A stretch of 64,000 nucleotides of DNA from Pseudomonadota bacterium (GTDB taxonomy: Bacteria > Pseudomonadota > Gammaproteobacteria > Steroidobacterales > SZUA-146): assembly GCA_039028935.1 (NCBI GenBank), contig JBCCHD010000009.1, forward strand, positions 1 through 64,000, given 5' to 3'. Position 1 is the first letter of the stretch; every line of letters begins with the position of its first letter. A model generated the notes under the pieces. That model was given only the letters and a program-made list of their open reading frames with translations, was not told where the DNA came from and made no database searches. Below are positions 24,993-34,942 of the stretch, piece by piece. The translations under genes were made by a program, and so were the position numbers.

Positions 24993-26396
24993 ATGCCGAT
25001 ACGGATATTCAATAATTACATTCACCGCCAAGTGTTTTATCTCGCCGTTGTCGAGACGCTTATGATGATCGGAGCGGTGTACCTTGGCGCTCGGCTTCGT
25101 TTCGGGGGCCGCCTTGATGCTATTTTCGACTCGATCGGCGCGGTATGGCCGCGCGCTTTGCTTATCGCTTTAGTTGTTCTGGCCAGCATGGTGGCCATGG
25201 GGCTCTATCACGGTCGCCTACGCACCCGAATGAGCGGCATTGCCGTACGGGTGGTGGCCAGCTGCGTCGCCGCGGGAGCGGCCCTCGCGCTGTTGTTCTA
25301 TATCTTTCCAGGGTTGTATCTCGGTCGCGGTGCGCTGGCGATCACCATGCTTCTGATCTTGATTGGGTTGCTGCTCACTCGCGTTATGTTTCACAACTTA
25401 GTGGATGGCAGCGTCTTTCGTCGCCGTGTACTGGTCTATGGCGCAGGCGAAAAAGCGGCCAATATAGTGGGGCTGCGACGGCGATCCGACCAGCGTGGCT
25501 TCAAGGTGATCGGATTCTTGCCCGCGGAGAACAACGAACGGCACTCGGTAGATCAAGATAAACTGCTCAAGCCTTCGGGTACCATAGCGGAGTTGGCACA
25601 CGAGCATCGGATCGATGAAATCGTGGTCGCCATTGATGACCGTCGGCGTGGGTTTTTGGTTCAAGAGCTTCTCGAGTGCAAGCTCAACGGAATTGGCGTG
25701 ATCGACGCCATGTCGTTCTTCGAGCGAGAGACCGGCAAAGTCAAACTCGATCTTCTGTATCCGAGCTGGATGATTTTCTCAGAAGGCTTTTCACGGAATC
25801 CGCTTCGAGTATTAACCAGTCGCGTGTTCGATGTGCTGGCGGCGTTGTTTTTACTGTTTCTCACTTGGCCGGTGATGCTCATCGTGGTGTTGGCCATCTG
25901 GTGGGAAGACGGCCTGGATGCGCCCATTATTTATCGTCAACAGCGGGTAGGCCTGCGCAACTCCGTGTTCGATGTCATGAAGTTTCGCAGCATGATCGCC
26001 GATGCTGAAAAAGATGGTGTCGCGAAATGGGCGGAAAAAAATGATAGTCGCATAACGCGTGTCGGCTCTGTGATTCGCAAGTATCGAATCGATGAGCTAC
26101 CGCAGATTTTTAATGTATTGCGTGGCGACATGCGTTTTGTCGGTCCCCGCCCTGAGAGACCAAGCTTTGTGGAAGAGCTGAGTCACGCCATCCCGTACTA
26201 CAAAGAACGGCACACCGTGAAACCGGGGATTACCGGTTGGGCACAACTGTGTTACGACTACGGTGCATCCAGCGAAGATGCGCTGGAGAAGCTTCAATAC
26301 GATCTGTACTACGTTAAGAATCACAATATGTTGTTTGATTTGCTCATTCTTCTGCAGACCGCCGAAGTGGTCTTGTGGAAATCCGGCGCGCGCTAA
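24993..26396 (+). CDS. XrtA-associated polyprenyl-phosphate sugar-1-phosphate transferase
   Basis: A 467-residue membrane enzyme that starts the exopolysaccharide repeat by moving a sugar phosphate from a nucleotide sugar to undecaprenyl phosphate. The ATG at 24993 (MPIRIFNNYIHRQ) matches the usual start of the PEP-CTERM-associated subfamily. Four N-terminal membrane segments (about 15-130) are followed by a nucleotide-binding-like domain (VLVYGAGEKAANIVGL) and the C-terminal catalytic domain with one membrane segment, KFRSMIADAEKDG, DELPQIFNVLRGDM and VGPRPERPSFV (the PRPERP hallmark). It is the first gene of the locus and is followed 36 bases later by prsK. Confidence 0.95.
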   Translation: MPIRIFNNYIHRQVFYLAVVETLMMIGAVYLGARLRFGGRLDAIFDSIGAVWPRALLIALVVLASMVAMGLYHGRLRTRMSGIAVRVVASCVAAGAALALLFYIFPGLYLGRGALAITMLLILIGLLLTRVMFHNLVDGSVFRRRVLVYGAGEKAANIVGLRRRSDQRGFKVIGFLPAENNERHSVDQDKLLKPSGTIAELAHEHRIDEIVVAIDDRRRGFLVQELLECKLNGIGVIDAMSFFERETGKVKLDLLYPSWMIFSEGFSRNPLRVLTSRVFDVLAALFLLFLTWPVMLIVVLAIWWEDGLDAPIIYRQQRVGLRNSVFDVMKFRSMIADAEKDGVAKWAEKNDSRITRVGSVIRKYRIDELPQIFNVLRGDMRFVGPRPERPSFVEELSHAIPYYKERHTVKPGITGWAQLCYDYGASSEDALEKLQYDLYYVKNHNMLFDLLILLQTAEVVLWKSGAR

Positions 26397-26432
26397 TCGT
26401 CTAGCGCGCGGTGTCCAGCCCAGGAGTGTGGC

Positions 26433-28478
26433 GTGATTAACCTCGGTTTTGGCAGCTACCTGCTCGGCGCGGTATTCCATCTGGCGCTCGCCGTGTTTGT
26501 GCTTGCGCGTTGGGGCAATCGACCTGGCAGCCGCCAATTTCTCATAACCGTACTGCTCAATGCAGTGTGGGCGGGCGTACTCACCCAATTTACCGGCCCG
26601 AATCGACTCGAAGACCTGCTGTTGGTGGTCATCGCCGAGCTGGTGCGGATGGTGTTGTGGCTGCTGCTCGTGTGGCGATTTTTGTTTGGCGACGACCGGC
26701 GTCAATGGCCTCGACAAACCGCCTATTACGTTCATGGCACGTGGGTGCTGGTTGTGCTGTTGAATGTGGTCGTCTTAATCACCGCGGCCACCGGTACGCC
26801 GTTCATGACGGGCGCGACTAGCTACTTGATGAGCATGTTCGTGCTGTCGATCGTTGGCTACCTCCTTGTGTATCAGTTTTATCGCAACAGCACGGTCGAT
26901 GAGCGTTGGCAAGTTAAGTTCTTCTGTCTCGGCGTCGGTAGTCTGTTTGTCTACGATCTGTTTGTCTTTTCCCTGGGCGTACTGTTTCGAGGTCTGGCGC
27001 AGGACTTGTGGGATGCCCGTGGTGTGGTTAATGCGGTGGTTGCCGGACTACTCGCCGTGGCCGTTGTGCGCATGCAGGCCCCCAGCAAGGAGGTGACCCT
27101 GTCGCGCAAGGTCGTGTTTTATTCGACCGGCATGCTCGGGGTCGGCCTCTATCTGGTCGCGATTGCGGTAGGCGGCTATTTCATTCAGGTCGTTGGTGGC
27201 GACTGGGGCACCTTTGCACTCATTGTCTTCCTATTTATTGCACTCATGCTGCTGGCCATTGTGTTGTTTTCGGGCCAAGCGCGGGCGCGACTTCGGGTGT
27301 TTCTCGAAAAGAACTTTTTCCACTATCGCTACGACTACCGACGGGAATGGCTCAATCTCACGCGCTCGCTGTCGGCGAATAACAACGAAGAGGGTTTGCC
27401 GCTTCGCGCACTTCGTGCGGTGAGCAACATCGTGCAAAGTCCTGGCGCTACCTTGTGGCAGCTTGGGCCCAACGGCTACAGCGTGCGGGAAGCGTGGAAC
27501 ATGAGTGATTACGCGGGTATCGTCGAGGCAACGAATTCGTCTTTTTGTGCTCGAATCGGCCAGCGCGAGTGGATAGTTGACAAGCATGAGCAGGAGCGAG
27601 AGGTTGACCAGATGGGGCTGCCCGCGTGGTTCGCCGACGACCCAAAAGCATGGCTGACCATTCCGCTGATTCACAATGAGGAGCTGATCGGCTTTATGGT
27701 GTTGGCGCGCTCCATGGCGGTGAACGAGCTCACCTGGGAAGACCGCGATCTGTTAAAATCAGTGGGTCGGCAGGTTGCCAGTCACCTGGCGCTGCATGAG
27801 TCAGCTCAGGAACTGGCACAAACCCGGCAGTTTGAAGCCTACAATCGATTGGTTGCCTTTTTAATGCACGATCTCAAAAACCTGATCGCGCAGCAGTCGC
27901 TGGTGGTTCGCAATGCGGCGAAGCATAAGGGTAACCCCGAGTTCATTGATGACGCCATTGCGACGGTCGATAATTCGGTCAATCGGATGAATCGAATTCT
28001 TGACCAACTTCGCCGCGGCGAACAGGGCGGGGATGTGCGGGTGGTCGAGGTGGCGCGCCTGTGTCACGCGGTGATTGACGCGACCCATGAGCGTCAGCCG
28101 ATCCCGGTGCTGGTTGATGCTCCGGAATTACGGGTGCGCGTAGACCGCGAGCGGCTGCTGATGGTGATGGTGCATTTGGTTCGAAATGCCCAAGATGCCA
28201 CGTCGGCTGACGGATCTGTGACGTTGGTCGCCCGTAAGGAGGGCATAAACGCTATCATTGAGGTCAGTGATAATGGGAGCGGCATGAGCCCCGATTTTAT
28301 CCGCGAGCGTCTGTTTGTACCGTTTGATACGACCAAAGGTGTTAAGGGCATGGGCATTGGCGTGTATCAGGCGCGAGAGTTTGTGCAGTCGGTCGGCGGC
28401 GAGCTACAAGTGGATAGCGAAGTCGGTGCCGGTTCCACGTTTCGACTTGTCATGCCGCTCGCCGAACACTCGGATTAA
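26433..28478 (+). CDS. prsK: XrtA/PEP-CTERM system histidine kinase PrsK
   Basis: A 681-residue membrane kinase with a GTG start and CAGGAG seven bases upstream. The first 280 residues hold about eight to ten membrane segments; a GAF-like domain follows at about 300-460 (LPAWFADDPKAWLTIPL is typical of PrsK). The phospho-acceptor helix is AFLMHDLKNLIAQQ with the histidine before Asp-Leu-Lys-Asn. ATP-binding boxes are LVRNAQDAT (N), VSDNGSGMS (G1) and GMGIGVYQAREF (G2). It should phosphorylate PrsR, encoded 29 bases downstream, in response to an unknown envelope signal. Confidence 0.95.
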   Translation: MINLGFGSYLLGAVFHLALAVFVLARWGNRPGSRQFLITVLLNAVWAGVLTQFTGPNRLEDLLLVVIAELVRMVLWLLLVWRFLFGDDRRQWPRQTAYYVHGTWVLVVLLNVVVLITAATGTPFMTGATSYLMSMFVLSIVGYLLVYQFYRNSTVDERWQVKFFCLGVGSLFVYDLFVFSLGVLFRGLAQDLWDARGVVNAVVAGLLAVAVVRMQAPSKEVTLSRKVVFYSTGMLGVGLYLVAIAVGGYFIQVVGGDWGTFALIVFLFIALMLLAIVLFSGQARARLRVFLEKNFFHYRYDYRREWLNLTRSLSANNNEEGLPLRALRAVSNIVQSPGATLWQLGPNGYSVREAWNMSDYAGIVEATNSSFCARIGQREWIVDKHEQEREVDQMGLPAWFADDPKAWLTIPLIHNEELIGFMVLARSMAVNELTWEDRDLLKSVGRQVASHLALHESAQELAQTRQFEAYNRLVAFLMHDLKNLIAQQSLVVRNAAKHKGNPEFIDDAIATVDNSVNRMNRILDQLRRGEQGGDVRVVEVARLCHAVIDATHERQPIPVLVDAPELRVRVDRERLLMVMVHLVRNAQDATSADGSVTLVARKEGINAIIEVSDNGSGMSPDFIRERLFVPFDTTKGVKGMGIGVYQAREFVQSVGGELQVDSEVGAGSTFRLVMPLAEHSD

Positions 28479-28507
28479 CGTCGTTCTGAAATTGCAGGAG
28501 CAATGCA

Positions 28508-29875
28508 TTGACAGCTAATCGTAAATTACTTGTGGTGGAAGACGACCCCGGTATTCAAAGCCAGCTTAAGTGGTGTTTTGAAGATTACGAGGTGATCTTT
28601 GCGGCCGACCGCGAGTCGGCGATTAACGAAATACGGCGCCATGAACCGCCCGTTATTCTTCAGGACCTCGGGTTGCCGCCCGACGCCGAGGGTGTGAGCG
28701 AAGGCTTGGCGACACTGGATGAAACGCTGAGGATTGCGCCACACACCAAGGTCATCGTGGTGACCGGTAACGGCGATACCAACAATGCGGTTAACGCTGT
28801 TGCGGCGGGGGCCTACGATTTTTACAGCAAACCCATTGATACCGATGTGCTGTTGCTGTTAGTGCAGCGCGCTTTTCATATTTACGAGCTCGAGCAGCAG
28901 CATCGCAATTTGATGAACACGACGGATTACTACGCGCTCGAGGGCATTATTGCCACAAGCGATACGATGTTGAAAGTGTGTCGTCTTATCGAAAAAGTGG
29001 CGCCGACCAACGTCACGACGCTGCTGCTTGGCGAAAGCGGCACCGGTAAGGAGCTGCTAGCGCGCGCGGTGCACAGTTTGAGTCCCCGTAAGAAAGAGCC
29101 GTTTGTGGCGATCAACTGCGCGGCAATCCCAGAAAACTTGCTTGAGAGTGAGTTGTTCGGCTACGAGAAGGGTGCCTTTACCGGCGCCGCCAAACGCACG
29201 GAAGGCAAGATCGAATTCGCTAATGGCGGCACGCTGTTTCTTGATGAAATTGGCGATATGCCGATGCAACTGCAAGCCAAACTACTGCGATTCCTACAGG
29301 AGCGTGTGGTCGAGCGAATCGGCGGGCGCACGGAGATTCCGGTTGACGTGCGGGTGGTGTGCGCCACTAACCAAAATTTGCAAACGTGCATTAGCGACGG
29401 ACGGTTCCGTGAGGATTTGTTCTATCGTATCTCAGAAGTCACCTGCAATATTCCGCCGCTGAGGGAGCGCGAAGGTGATCCGGTCATTCTTGCGCGCGTG
29501 TTTTTGCAAAAATTCGCTGAGCGCCACGGCCGGCCGATTCGTGGTTTTACACAAGACGCGAACAATGCCATTGAGGCGTACGATTGGCCGGGCAACGTTC
29601 GCGAGCTTGAGAACAAAATTAATGGCGCGGTAATCATGGCCGACGGTAAGCAGGTAGACGCAGACGATCTCGGTCTACTCGTACAAGAAGCCGGGCCGGA
29701 TCAGCCGCTGAACTTGCGCGCGGTTAGACAAGCCGCCGAGCTTAAAGCACTGCGACAATCGCTCGCGCGCACCGATGGGAACATTTCGAAAGCAGCCGAA
29801 CTGCTGGGCATCACACGCCCGACCTTCTATGACCTCATGCAGCGTCATGGCATGGGCGACAATAACTCTTCCTAA
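28508..29875 (+). CDS. prsR: PEP-CTERM-box response regulator PrsR (sigma-54 activator)
   Basis: A 455-residue response regulator read from a TTG start (AGGAG seven bases upstream). Receiver: acidic Glu-Asp-Asp at 11-13, phospho-acceptor Asp53 in ILQDLGLPP, and a KPID lysine near 107. Central sigma-54 AAA+ domain: GESGTGKE (Walker A), EKGAFTGA (the loop that touches sigma-54) and GGTLFLDEIGDMP (Walker B). C-terminal Fis-type helix-turn-helix: NISKAAELLGITRPTFYDLM. In other organisms it activates genes with PEP-CTERM boxes and -24/-12 promoters. I did not find a convincing -24/-12 promoter within this window. Confidence 0.95.
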   Translation: MTANRKLLVVEDDPGIQSQLKWCFEDYEVIFAADRESAINEIRRHEPPVILQDLGLPPDAEGVSEGLATLDETLRIAPHTKVIVVTGNGDTNNAVNAVAAGAYDFYSKPIDTDVLLLLVQRAFHIYELEQQHRNLMNTTDYYALEGIIATSDTMLKVCRLIEKVAPTNVTTLLLGESGTGKELLARAVHSLSPRKKEPFVAINCAAIPENLLESELFGYEKGAFTGAAKRTEGKIEFANGGTLFLDEIGDMPMQLQAKLLRFLQERVVERIGGRTEIPVDVRVVCATNQNLQTCISDGRFREDLFYRISEVTCNIPPLREREGDPVILARVFLQKFAERHGRPIRGFTQDANNAIEAYDWPGNVRELENKINGAVIMADGKQVDADDLGLLVQEAGPDQPLNLRAVRQAAELKALRQSLARTDGNISKAAELLGITRPTFYDLMQRHGMGDNNSS

Positions 29876-29887
29876 AGGCAAACAACT

Positions 29888-32713
29888 ATGAACAGGGTAC
29901 GTAAACTGATTTCCGGCGCGGTGTTGCTGATGCTCATCGGCGTAGCGAGCGGCTGTGGTGAAAGTAAAACGGAAGAGCAGCGCATGGCGGATGCCGCTGT
30001 GGCCTATGAAAATGGCCAATACCGAGCGGCACTGATCGAGCTGAAGAACGTTCTTCAGGAAAACCCGAACAACAAAGACGCGCGTGTATTGCTGGCCAAC
30101 ACGTCGATCAAAATTGGCGACGCGGATTCAGCAGCAAAGGAACTTGAGCGCGCGGCGCGACTTGGCGCAACACCTCAGGAAATCTACGCACTGCAACAGC
30201 GCACTTGGCTCAAGCTCGGCAGCTTTCAAGAGCTCATTGATAATTTTTCCGATGTAAAAGCCAGTGGTGATGAAGAGCGGGCAGAAATGCAGCTGCTCTT
30301 TGCGAAGGCGCAGAATGGACTCGGCAACACCGACATCGCGCAACAACGCTATCGAGCCCTTGCCGATAGCGACGCAAATCCGCGGTGGCGATCGGAGGCG
30401 CTGATCGGTCTGTCATTGTTAGCCCGTACCGAGGGGAACGTGGAGCAGGCCATCGCGCTTGGCGAGCAGGCGTTGGCACTGTATCCAGAGTCGGCGTCAG
30501 CCCCAATTGCGCTAGGCCAAATCGCCATTTCACAAGCGCGTTTTGACGACGCATATGCCTTTTTTAAACAGGGTCAAGAGGCCGCGGGGTTGACCGAGGA
30601 AGAGCGTTTCCTAATGTTGTCCGGCGAGTTGGAGGCATCGATTGGTACGGGCGATATTGAAACCTCGAAGGAGGTCGCGAATCGTCTGTTTGCGTTCGCA
30701 CCAGAGCACCCGATTACCTCGTACTTGTTGGCGCGTGTCGCCTATATCGCCGGTGATAAAGAACTCGCCTTTGAAAGTACGCAAAAGGTATTGTCCAAGT
30801 ATCCCAACTTTATTCCCGCCCAATTCTTGCAAGGTGCGCTGTCGCTCGAACGCGGAGAAAACCCTCAGGCTGAGATGTTTTTATCCAACGTAGTCGCCGC
30901 GCAGCCGAATAACTTCGAGGCGCGCAAACTCCTTGCGGAGTCGAACATTCGCCTGGGCAACGCCAGTCAGGCTGCACAAATTTTGCGCGACGGGATCGCC
31001 TTAGGGCCGGGAGCCGAGGAGCTCATGAGTATGCTTGGGCGCGTGAATATCCGGCTGGATAATTCCAGTGACAACATCGCCCAATTGGAACAATCGCTAG
31101 AGCGCAATCCAGACAATGAGCAAACCCGACTGACCTTGATTGCTGCGTACATCGCCGCAGGCAGGGCGGATGAAGCGCTGGCTTTAAGCGAGTCAAGCAC
31201 GTCGGAGGCGGTCACGCCCGAGCGTCAAGCGACGATCAAATTCATTGCCGCCCTTCAGGCCAAAGACCGACAGGCGGCGAACGCGCAGGCCGATATAATT
31301 TTGTCGACCTGGCCGGACAACCCGCGCACACACAACATGATCGCCAGCTGGTATTTATCAGAGGGCATGATTGTCAAAGCGCGTTCGACGTTGGAAAACG
31401 CGTTTGCGCGCAACCCAGATTTCACAGGATTGTTGACCAACCTGGCCAAGCTGGATGCGCAAGAAGGCAAAATTGCCGACACGAAAACACGTTATGAAGA
31501 CTTTTTGTCCAGGAACCCCGACAACGTTGACGCATGGGTGTCGTTTGCGTCCATTTACATGGTCGAAGGCGACGAACAGGGCGCGCTTGATGTGTTGAAA
31601 CGAGCGCGTGCTGCGGCACCCAATGAGTACATGCCGTTGGCTGTCCAAACACGTGTCCTATTGACCTTCAATCGGGTGCAGGAAGCGCTGGAGGTCGCCG
31701 AGCAGGCCGCCACACAGTTTGAGAGTGTTGCCGTTACTCAGTTTATTTATGGGCGCGCGTTGTTCGAAGCCCAACAGTATGATCTCGCGCTCGAGTTCAT
31801 TAAGAAGGCCGATAGTTTGCGGCCGGGCGATCCGGAGATTGTGACGTACCGCGCGCGTACCCAGGCGCGAATGCAGCGGTTTGCCCAGGCGAAAAAATCG
31901 TACGAGGAGTTATGGGCGCTGGTGCCAGGAACGATCGAAGCCGCGCAGAGTATCGCGCTGTTAGAACTTCGCAGTGGCAACACGGCTGCCGCCAACGAGA
32001 TGCTCGATGCGCTCAAAGAAGCTCGTCCAGATGATGTGCGCGTGATGATTGTGGAAGGGGACATCAAGGCCGAGTCTGGCAACTTTCGAGACGCCTATCG
32101 CCTTTACGATCAGGCCTATGCGAAGCGACCCTCGCTGGATCTGACGCTCAAGTTGGATCGAGCTGCCGCGCGAATGGGGCAAGACGGCTTGCCGGTCATC
32201 GAGCGCTGGCTTAATCAAGCTCCCGAGGATGTCGCTGCGCGGTTGGTTTACGCACAGCGTTTGCAGCAACTGGGTCGAAGCAACGATTCGATCCGTCAAT
32301 ACGAGGCCGTGATTCAGCAGCGATCCGACGATGCCATCGCGCTCAACAATCTGGCCTGGCTCTACTTTGAAAGCGGTGCCAGCGACACGCAGGGGCGAGC
32401 GATCGAATTGGCTGAGAGAGCCTATAACTTGCTACCCAACAATCCGCAGATAGCGGATACGTACGGTTGGATTCTGTTTCGCTCAGGTGAAGTCGCTGAG
32501 AGTCTTCGCGTGTTGGGTCTTGCGGAGTCGGCCGCGCGCGACCAGGGCGTGCCCGACGCCCGGGACATCGCCTATCATTACGCGGCGGCACTGAATGAGT
32601 CGGGTGATCGCAGTCGAGCCCGTCAAACGCTGCGCACCATATTGAGTGATGAGTCGCCGTTTCAGAGTCGCGAGAGCGCGCAGCAGTTGTTTGACAGCCT
32701 AGCGCGTCCTTGA
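29888..32713 (+). CDS. prsT: PEP-CTERM system TPR-repeat lipoprotein PrsT
   Basis: A 941-residue lipoprotein. Signal MNRVRKLISGAVLLMLIGV ends at SGC (lipobox, Cys about 23). The rest is about 20 tetratricopeptide repeats, with family features such as YENGQYRAALIELKNVLQ at the start and ALNNLAWLYFESGA near the end. It probably lies at the inner leaflet of the outer membrane or outer face of the inner membrane and helps export or assembly. It starts 12 bases after prsR with AAAGGCAAAC upstream and is followed by a convergent TPR gene. Confidence 0.95.
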   Translation: MNRVRKLISGAVLLMLIGVASGCGESKTEEQRMADAAVAYENGQYRAALIELKNVLQENPNNKDARVLLANTSIKIGDADSAAKELERAARLGATPQEIYALQQRTWLKLGSFQELIDNFSDVKASGDEERAEMQLLFAKAQNGLGNTDIAQQRYRALADSDANPRWRSEALIGLSLLARTEGNVEQAIALGEQALALYPESASAPIALGQIAISQARFDDAYAFFKQGQEAAGLTEEERFLMLSGELEASIGTGDIETSKEVANRLFAFAPEHPITSYLLARVAYIAGDKELAFESTQKVLSKYPNFIPAQFLQGALSLERGENPQAEMFLSNVVAAQPNNFEARKLLAESNIRLGNASQAAQILRDGIALGPGAEELMSMLGRVNIRLDNSSDNIAQLEQSLERNPDNEQTRLTLIAAYIAAGRADEALALSESSTSEAVTPERQATIKFIAALQAKDRQAANAQADIILSTWPDNPRTHNMIASWYLSEGMIVKARSTLENAFARNPDFTGLLTNLAKLDAQEGKIADTKTRYEDFLSRNPDNVDAWVSFASIYMVEGDEQGALDVLKRARAAAPNEYMPLAVQTRVLLTFNRVQEALEVAEQAATQFESVAVTQFIYGRALFEAQQYDLALEFIKKADSLRPGDPEIVTYRARTQARMQRFAQAKKSYEELWALVPGTIEAAQSIALLELRSGNTAAANEMLDALKEARPDDVRVMIVEGDIKAESGNFRDAYRLYDQAYAKRPSLDLTLKLDRAAARMGQDGLPVIERWLNQAPEDVAARLVYAQRLQQLGRSNDSIRQYEAVIQQRSDDAIALNNLAWLYFESGASDTQGRAIELAERAYNLLPNNPQIADTYGWILFRSGEVAESLRVLGLAESAARDQGVPDARDIAYHYAAALNESGDRSRARQTLRTILSDESPFQSRESAQQLFDSLARP

Positions 32714-32796
32714 CACATCGTGGGCGGGCCAAACCGCCTTACTGCGTCATGTTATCGCGTTCAACGTGTCGGTTTCGAGGCGGTGTGTTGGGATGG

Positions 32797-32818
32797 GGTC
32801 GCGGTGTCGGTTGCGACC
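32797..32818. terminator. Hairpin between convergent TPR lipoprotein genes
   Basis: GGTCGC (32797-32802) pairs with GCGACC (32813-32818) around a ten-base loop, just before the stop of the reverse-strand TPR gene. No T run is present. Confidence 0.3.
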
Positions 32819-32824
32819 TGATAC

Positions 32825-34942
32825 CTAGCGCGGCACCAGCTGGCTTGTCGCGCGTTGATCGCCCGGCGCGAGTTGCAACTTGAGCGCTCTGATCGGACTT
32901 GGACCCAGTTCGTGTGCTTTTTTATACGCGGACTGAGCCAGCGCCGTTTCGTCTTCTAACAGATACAAATCGCCTTCGATCTCGGCGATGAGATCGGCGC
33001 CCACATCCACCTCAGCGAGCAATTTGACGGCATCGTGCGCTTTTCGATCAAAGCCCCGTTTGTGTAGTTCGATAATCATCGGCTGCAGACTGTTGATCGC
33101 GTCGCCATGCTCATCGATCAGCGCTTCGATTAGCGCCTGCGCTTTTGGGTAGTCGTTGACCAACAGATTGGCGTGGATTAACGCCAGTGCGTTATGCGGC
33201 TCTGTGGGTGCCAGTCGGCGTGCCTCCGCCGCCGCCGTTAGTGCTTCGCTGTTTTGCCCGGTATTGATCAAGGCATAGGCCAGCATACGCAGCACGTCAG
33301 CGTGGTAAGGGTGTGCCGATGCGGCCTCTTGTGTTACGCGCACCGCTTCGTGGTAGCGCTGTTTGTTCAAATGACGGCTCGCGAGAATAATGCGCGGTTC
33401 AACAGCCTCCGGATTGCGTCCGCGTGCCAGCTCCAGCCACGCCATTTCTTCTTCGGTTTCGCCGCGAAGATACGCGATTTCAGCCAGTGCCAACAGTGCG
33501 TGGAGATTCGCCGGGTTTTCACGCCGGAGCTTTTTGGCGTATTCCACCGCGCGATCAAGTTGACCGGAGCGCAAAAAACGCTCCAAACGCAGCACCTGGC
33601 GCGAGCTTTCCGTGATTTGGCCTGGTGGATTCCACGTTTTCATTAAATCGTCCGCCGCTGTCAGATCGCTGCGATTGAGATACGCGGCCGCCAAACGGGT
33701 TTGTCGACGCAGGTTGGAGGGGTCTGCGAGCACGGCTCGGCGCAGGTACGCTTCACCATCGGTGCAGGAGCGAGCATAGCGGCAGGCCGTTCCGTAGAGA
33801 TCAAGATGGGCGGGGTTAAGGCTGTCTTCGATAATCGGTTTGAGTGTTGACACCGATTCCTCGGCGTTACCCATTTGTAGGTACGTTTCCGCCAACAGGG
33901 CGACCATTTGCGGGTCGTTGTCGTTGAGTTCGAAATACTGATCGAGATACAACTGGGCACGACCAAATTTGCCTTGCGAGGAGTTGATTGCGGCGAGCAG
34001 TTTTAGCGATGGCTCATGATCGGGAATGATCGCGATCACGCGGTATAGAAAATCGCCAGCCGTGCCATATTCGCCGGCTTGGAATGCCAAAAGTCCTCGA
34101 ACATATTTGGGCAATGGGTGCCAAGGATAGCTGTCGATAAGCGCCTTCATGTTTTGCGTTGCCAATGAGCGCTTGTCGAGGTACCACTGCGTTTCGATTA
34201 AGCCGACCTGCGCAAGCATAAACTCGTAAGGTCGGTCGACACCGTCCTGCCCATCGATGGCATTCACAAAGGCACGTTCGGCGTCCACGAGTCTGCCTTG
34301 GTCGTAGTGAAGCGCGCCTAACGCCTGCCATGCAGCGATCGATAAAGGGTGCGTGCGCGTTGCGTTTTCTAAGTAGACGCTCGCCGCGCTGAAGTCCCCT
34401 TCGGCCTTTTGCACAGCCGCCAATCCCAGTTTGCCGTCGAGGCTCTCTTTGTCCAGCCGCATGACTTCGGTGAAAAAGAGTTCCGCGCGCCCCGGCAGAT
34501 TCAGTTGCAGTGCGCCCAAGCCGTTAGCGGATAGCCAGGCGATAAGATCGGCATCGCCCGGCGGTCGTGGGCCGAGCACCGATTCGATTCGCTCCGGTTG
34601 ACCCTGAGCAAGCAGTGACTGGGCGAGGGGTCGATAGACGAGTCGGCCCGGTGCACCCAGGCCTCGCGCGTATTTGAGCTGCGCTTCAGCGGCCTCGGCG
34701 CGACCGGCCGCGAGCGACACCTTGCCCTGCATGAGGCGCGCTTCCAAATTGTCGGGAAACGTCTGGATCAGATTGGCCAGCTCCAGCGACGCGGCGCCGT
34801 AGTCGGCGCGCTGCATGTTTTCGCGGACCAAATCGAGGCGTCCATCCACGGATTCCGGCTCCGAACAGCCGCTCAGCAGCCCCAGAACAATCACCAGCCA
34901 CAGGCCGATGGTGCGCCAAAATCGTGGTTGTGCGTGGTCCAT
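32825..34942 (-). CDS. TPR-repeat lipoprotein (second copy, reverse strand)
   Basis: A 705-residue protein; the ATG at 34942 (MDHAQPRFWRTIGLWLVIVL) leads into a signal with the lipobox LLSGC, so I prefer it to the ATG 19 codons upstream. It has about 15 TPR units (DYGAASLELANLIQTFPDN, then GRAEAAEAQLKYARGLGA) and resembles PrsT in its first 130 residues but diverges after that. It splits the locus by sitting on the other strand between prsT and the export lipoprotein. Likely an assembly or export scaffold in the periplasm. Its own promoter is proposed at 35038-35065. Confidence 0.9.
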   Translation of the reverse strand: MDHAQPRFWRTIGLWLVIVLGLLSGCSEPESVDGRLDLVRENMQRADYGAASLELANLIQTFPDNLEARLMQGKVSLAAGRAEAAEAQLKYARGLGAPGRLVYRPLAQSLLAQGQPERIESVLGPRPPGDADLIAWLSANGLGALQLNLPGRAELFFTEVMRLDKESLDGKLGLAAVQKAEGDFSAASVYLENATRTHPLSIAAWQALGALHYDQGRLVDAERAFVNAIDGQDGVDRPYEFMLAQVGLIETQWYLDKRSLATQNMKALIDSYPWHPLPKYVRGLLAFQAGEYGTAGDFLYRVIAIIPDHEPSLKLLAAINSSQGKFGRAQLYLDQYFELNDNDPQMVALLAETYLQMGNAEESVSTLKPIIEDSLNPAHLDLYGTACRYARSCTDGEAYLRRAVLADPSNLRRQTRLAAAYLNRSDLTAADDLMKTWNPPGQITESSRQVLRLERFLRSGQLDRAVEYAKKLRRENPANLHALLALAEIAYLRGETEEEMAWLELARGRNPEAVEPRIILASRHLNKQRYHEAVRVTQEAASAHPYHADVLRMLAYALINTGQNSEALTAAAEARRLAPTEPHNALALIHANLLVNDYPKAQALIEALIDEHGDAINSLQPMIIELHKRGFDRKAHDAVKLLAEVDVGADLIAEIEGDLYLLEDETALAQSAYKKAHELGPSPIRALKLQLAPGDQRATSQLVPR

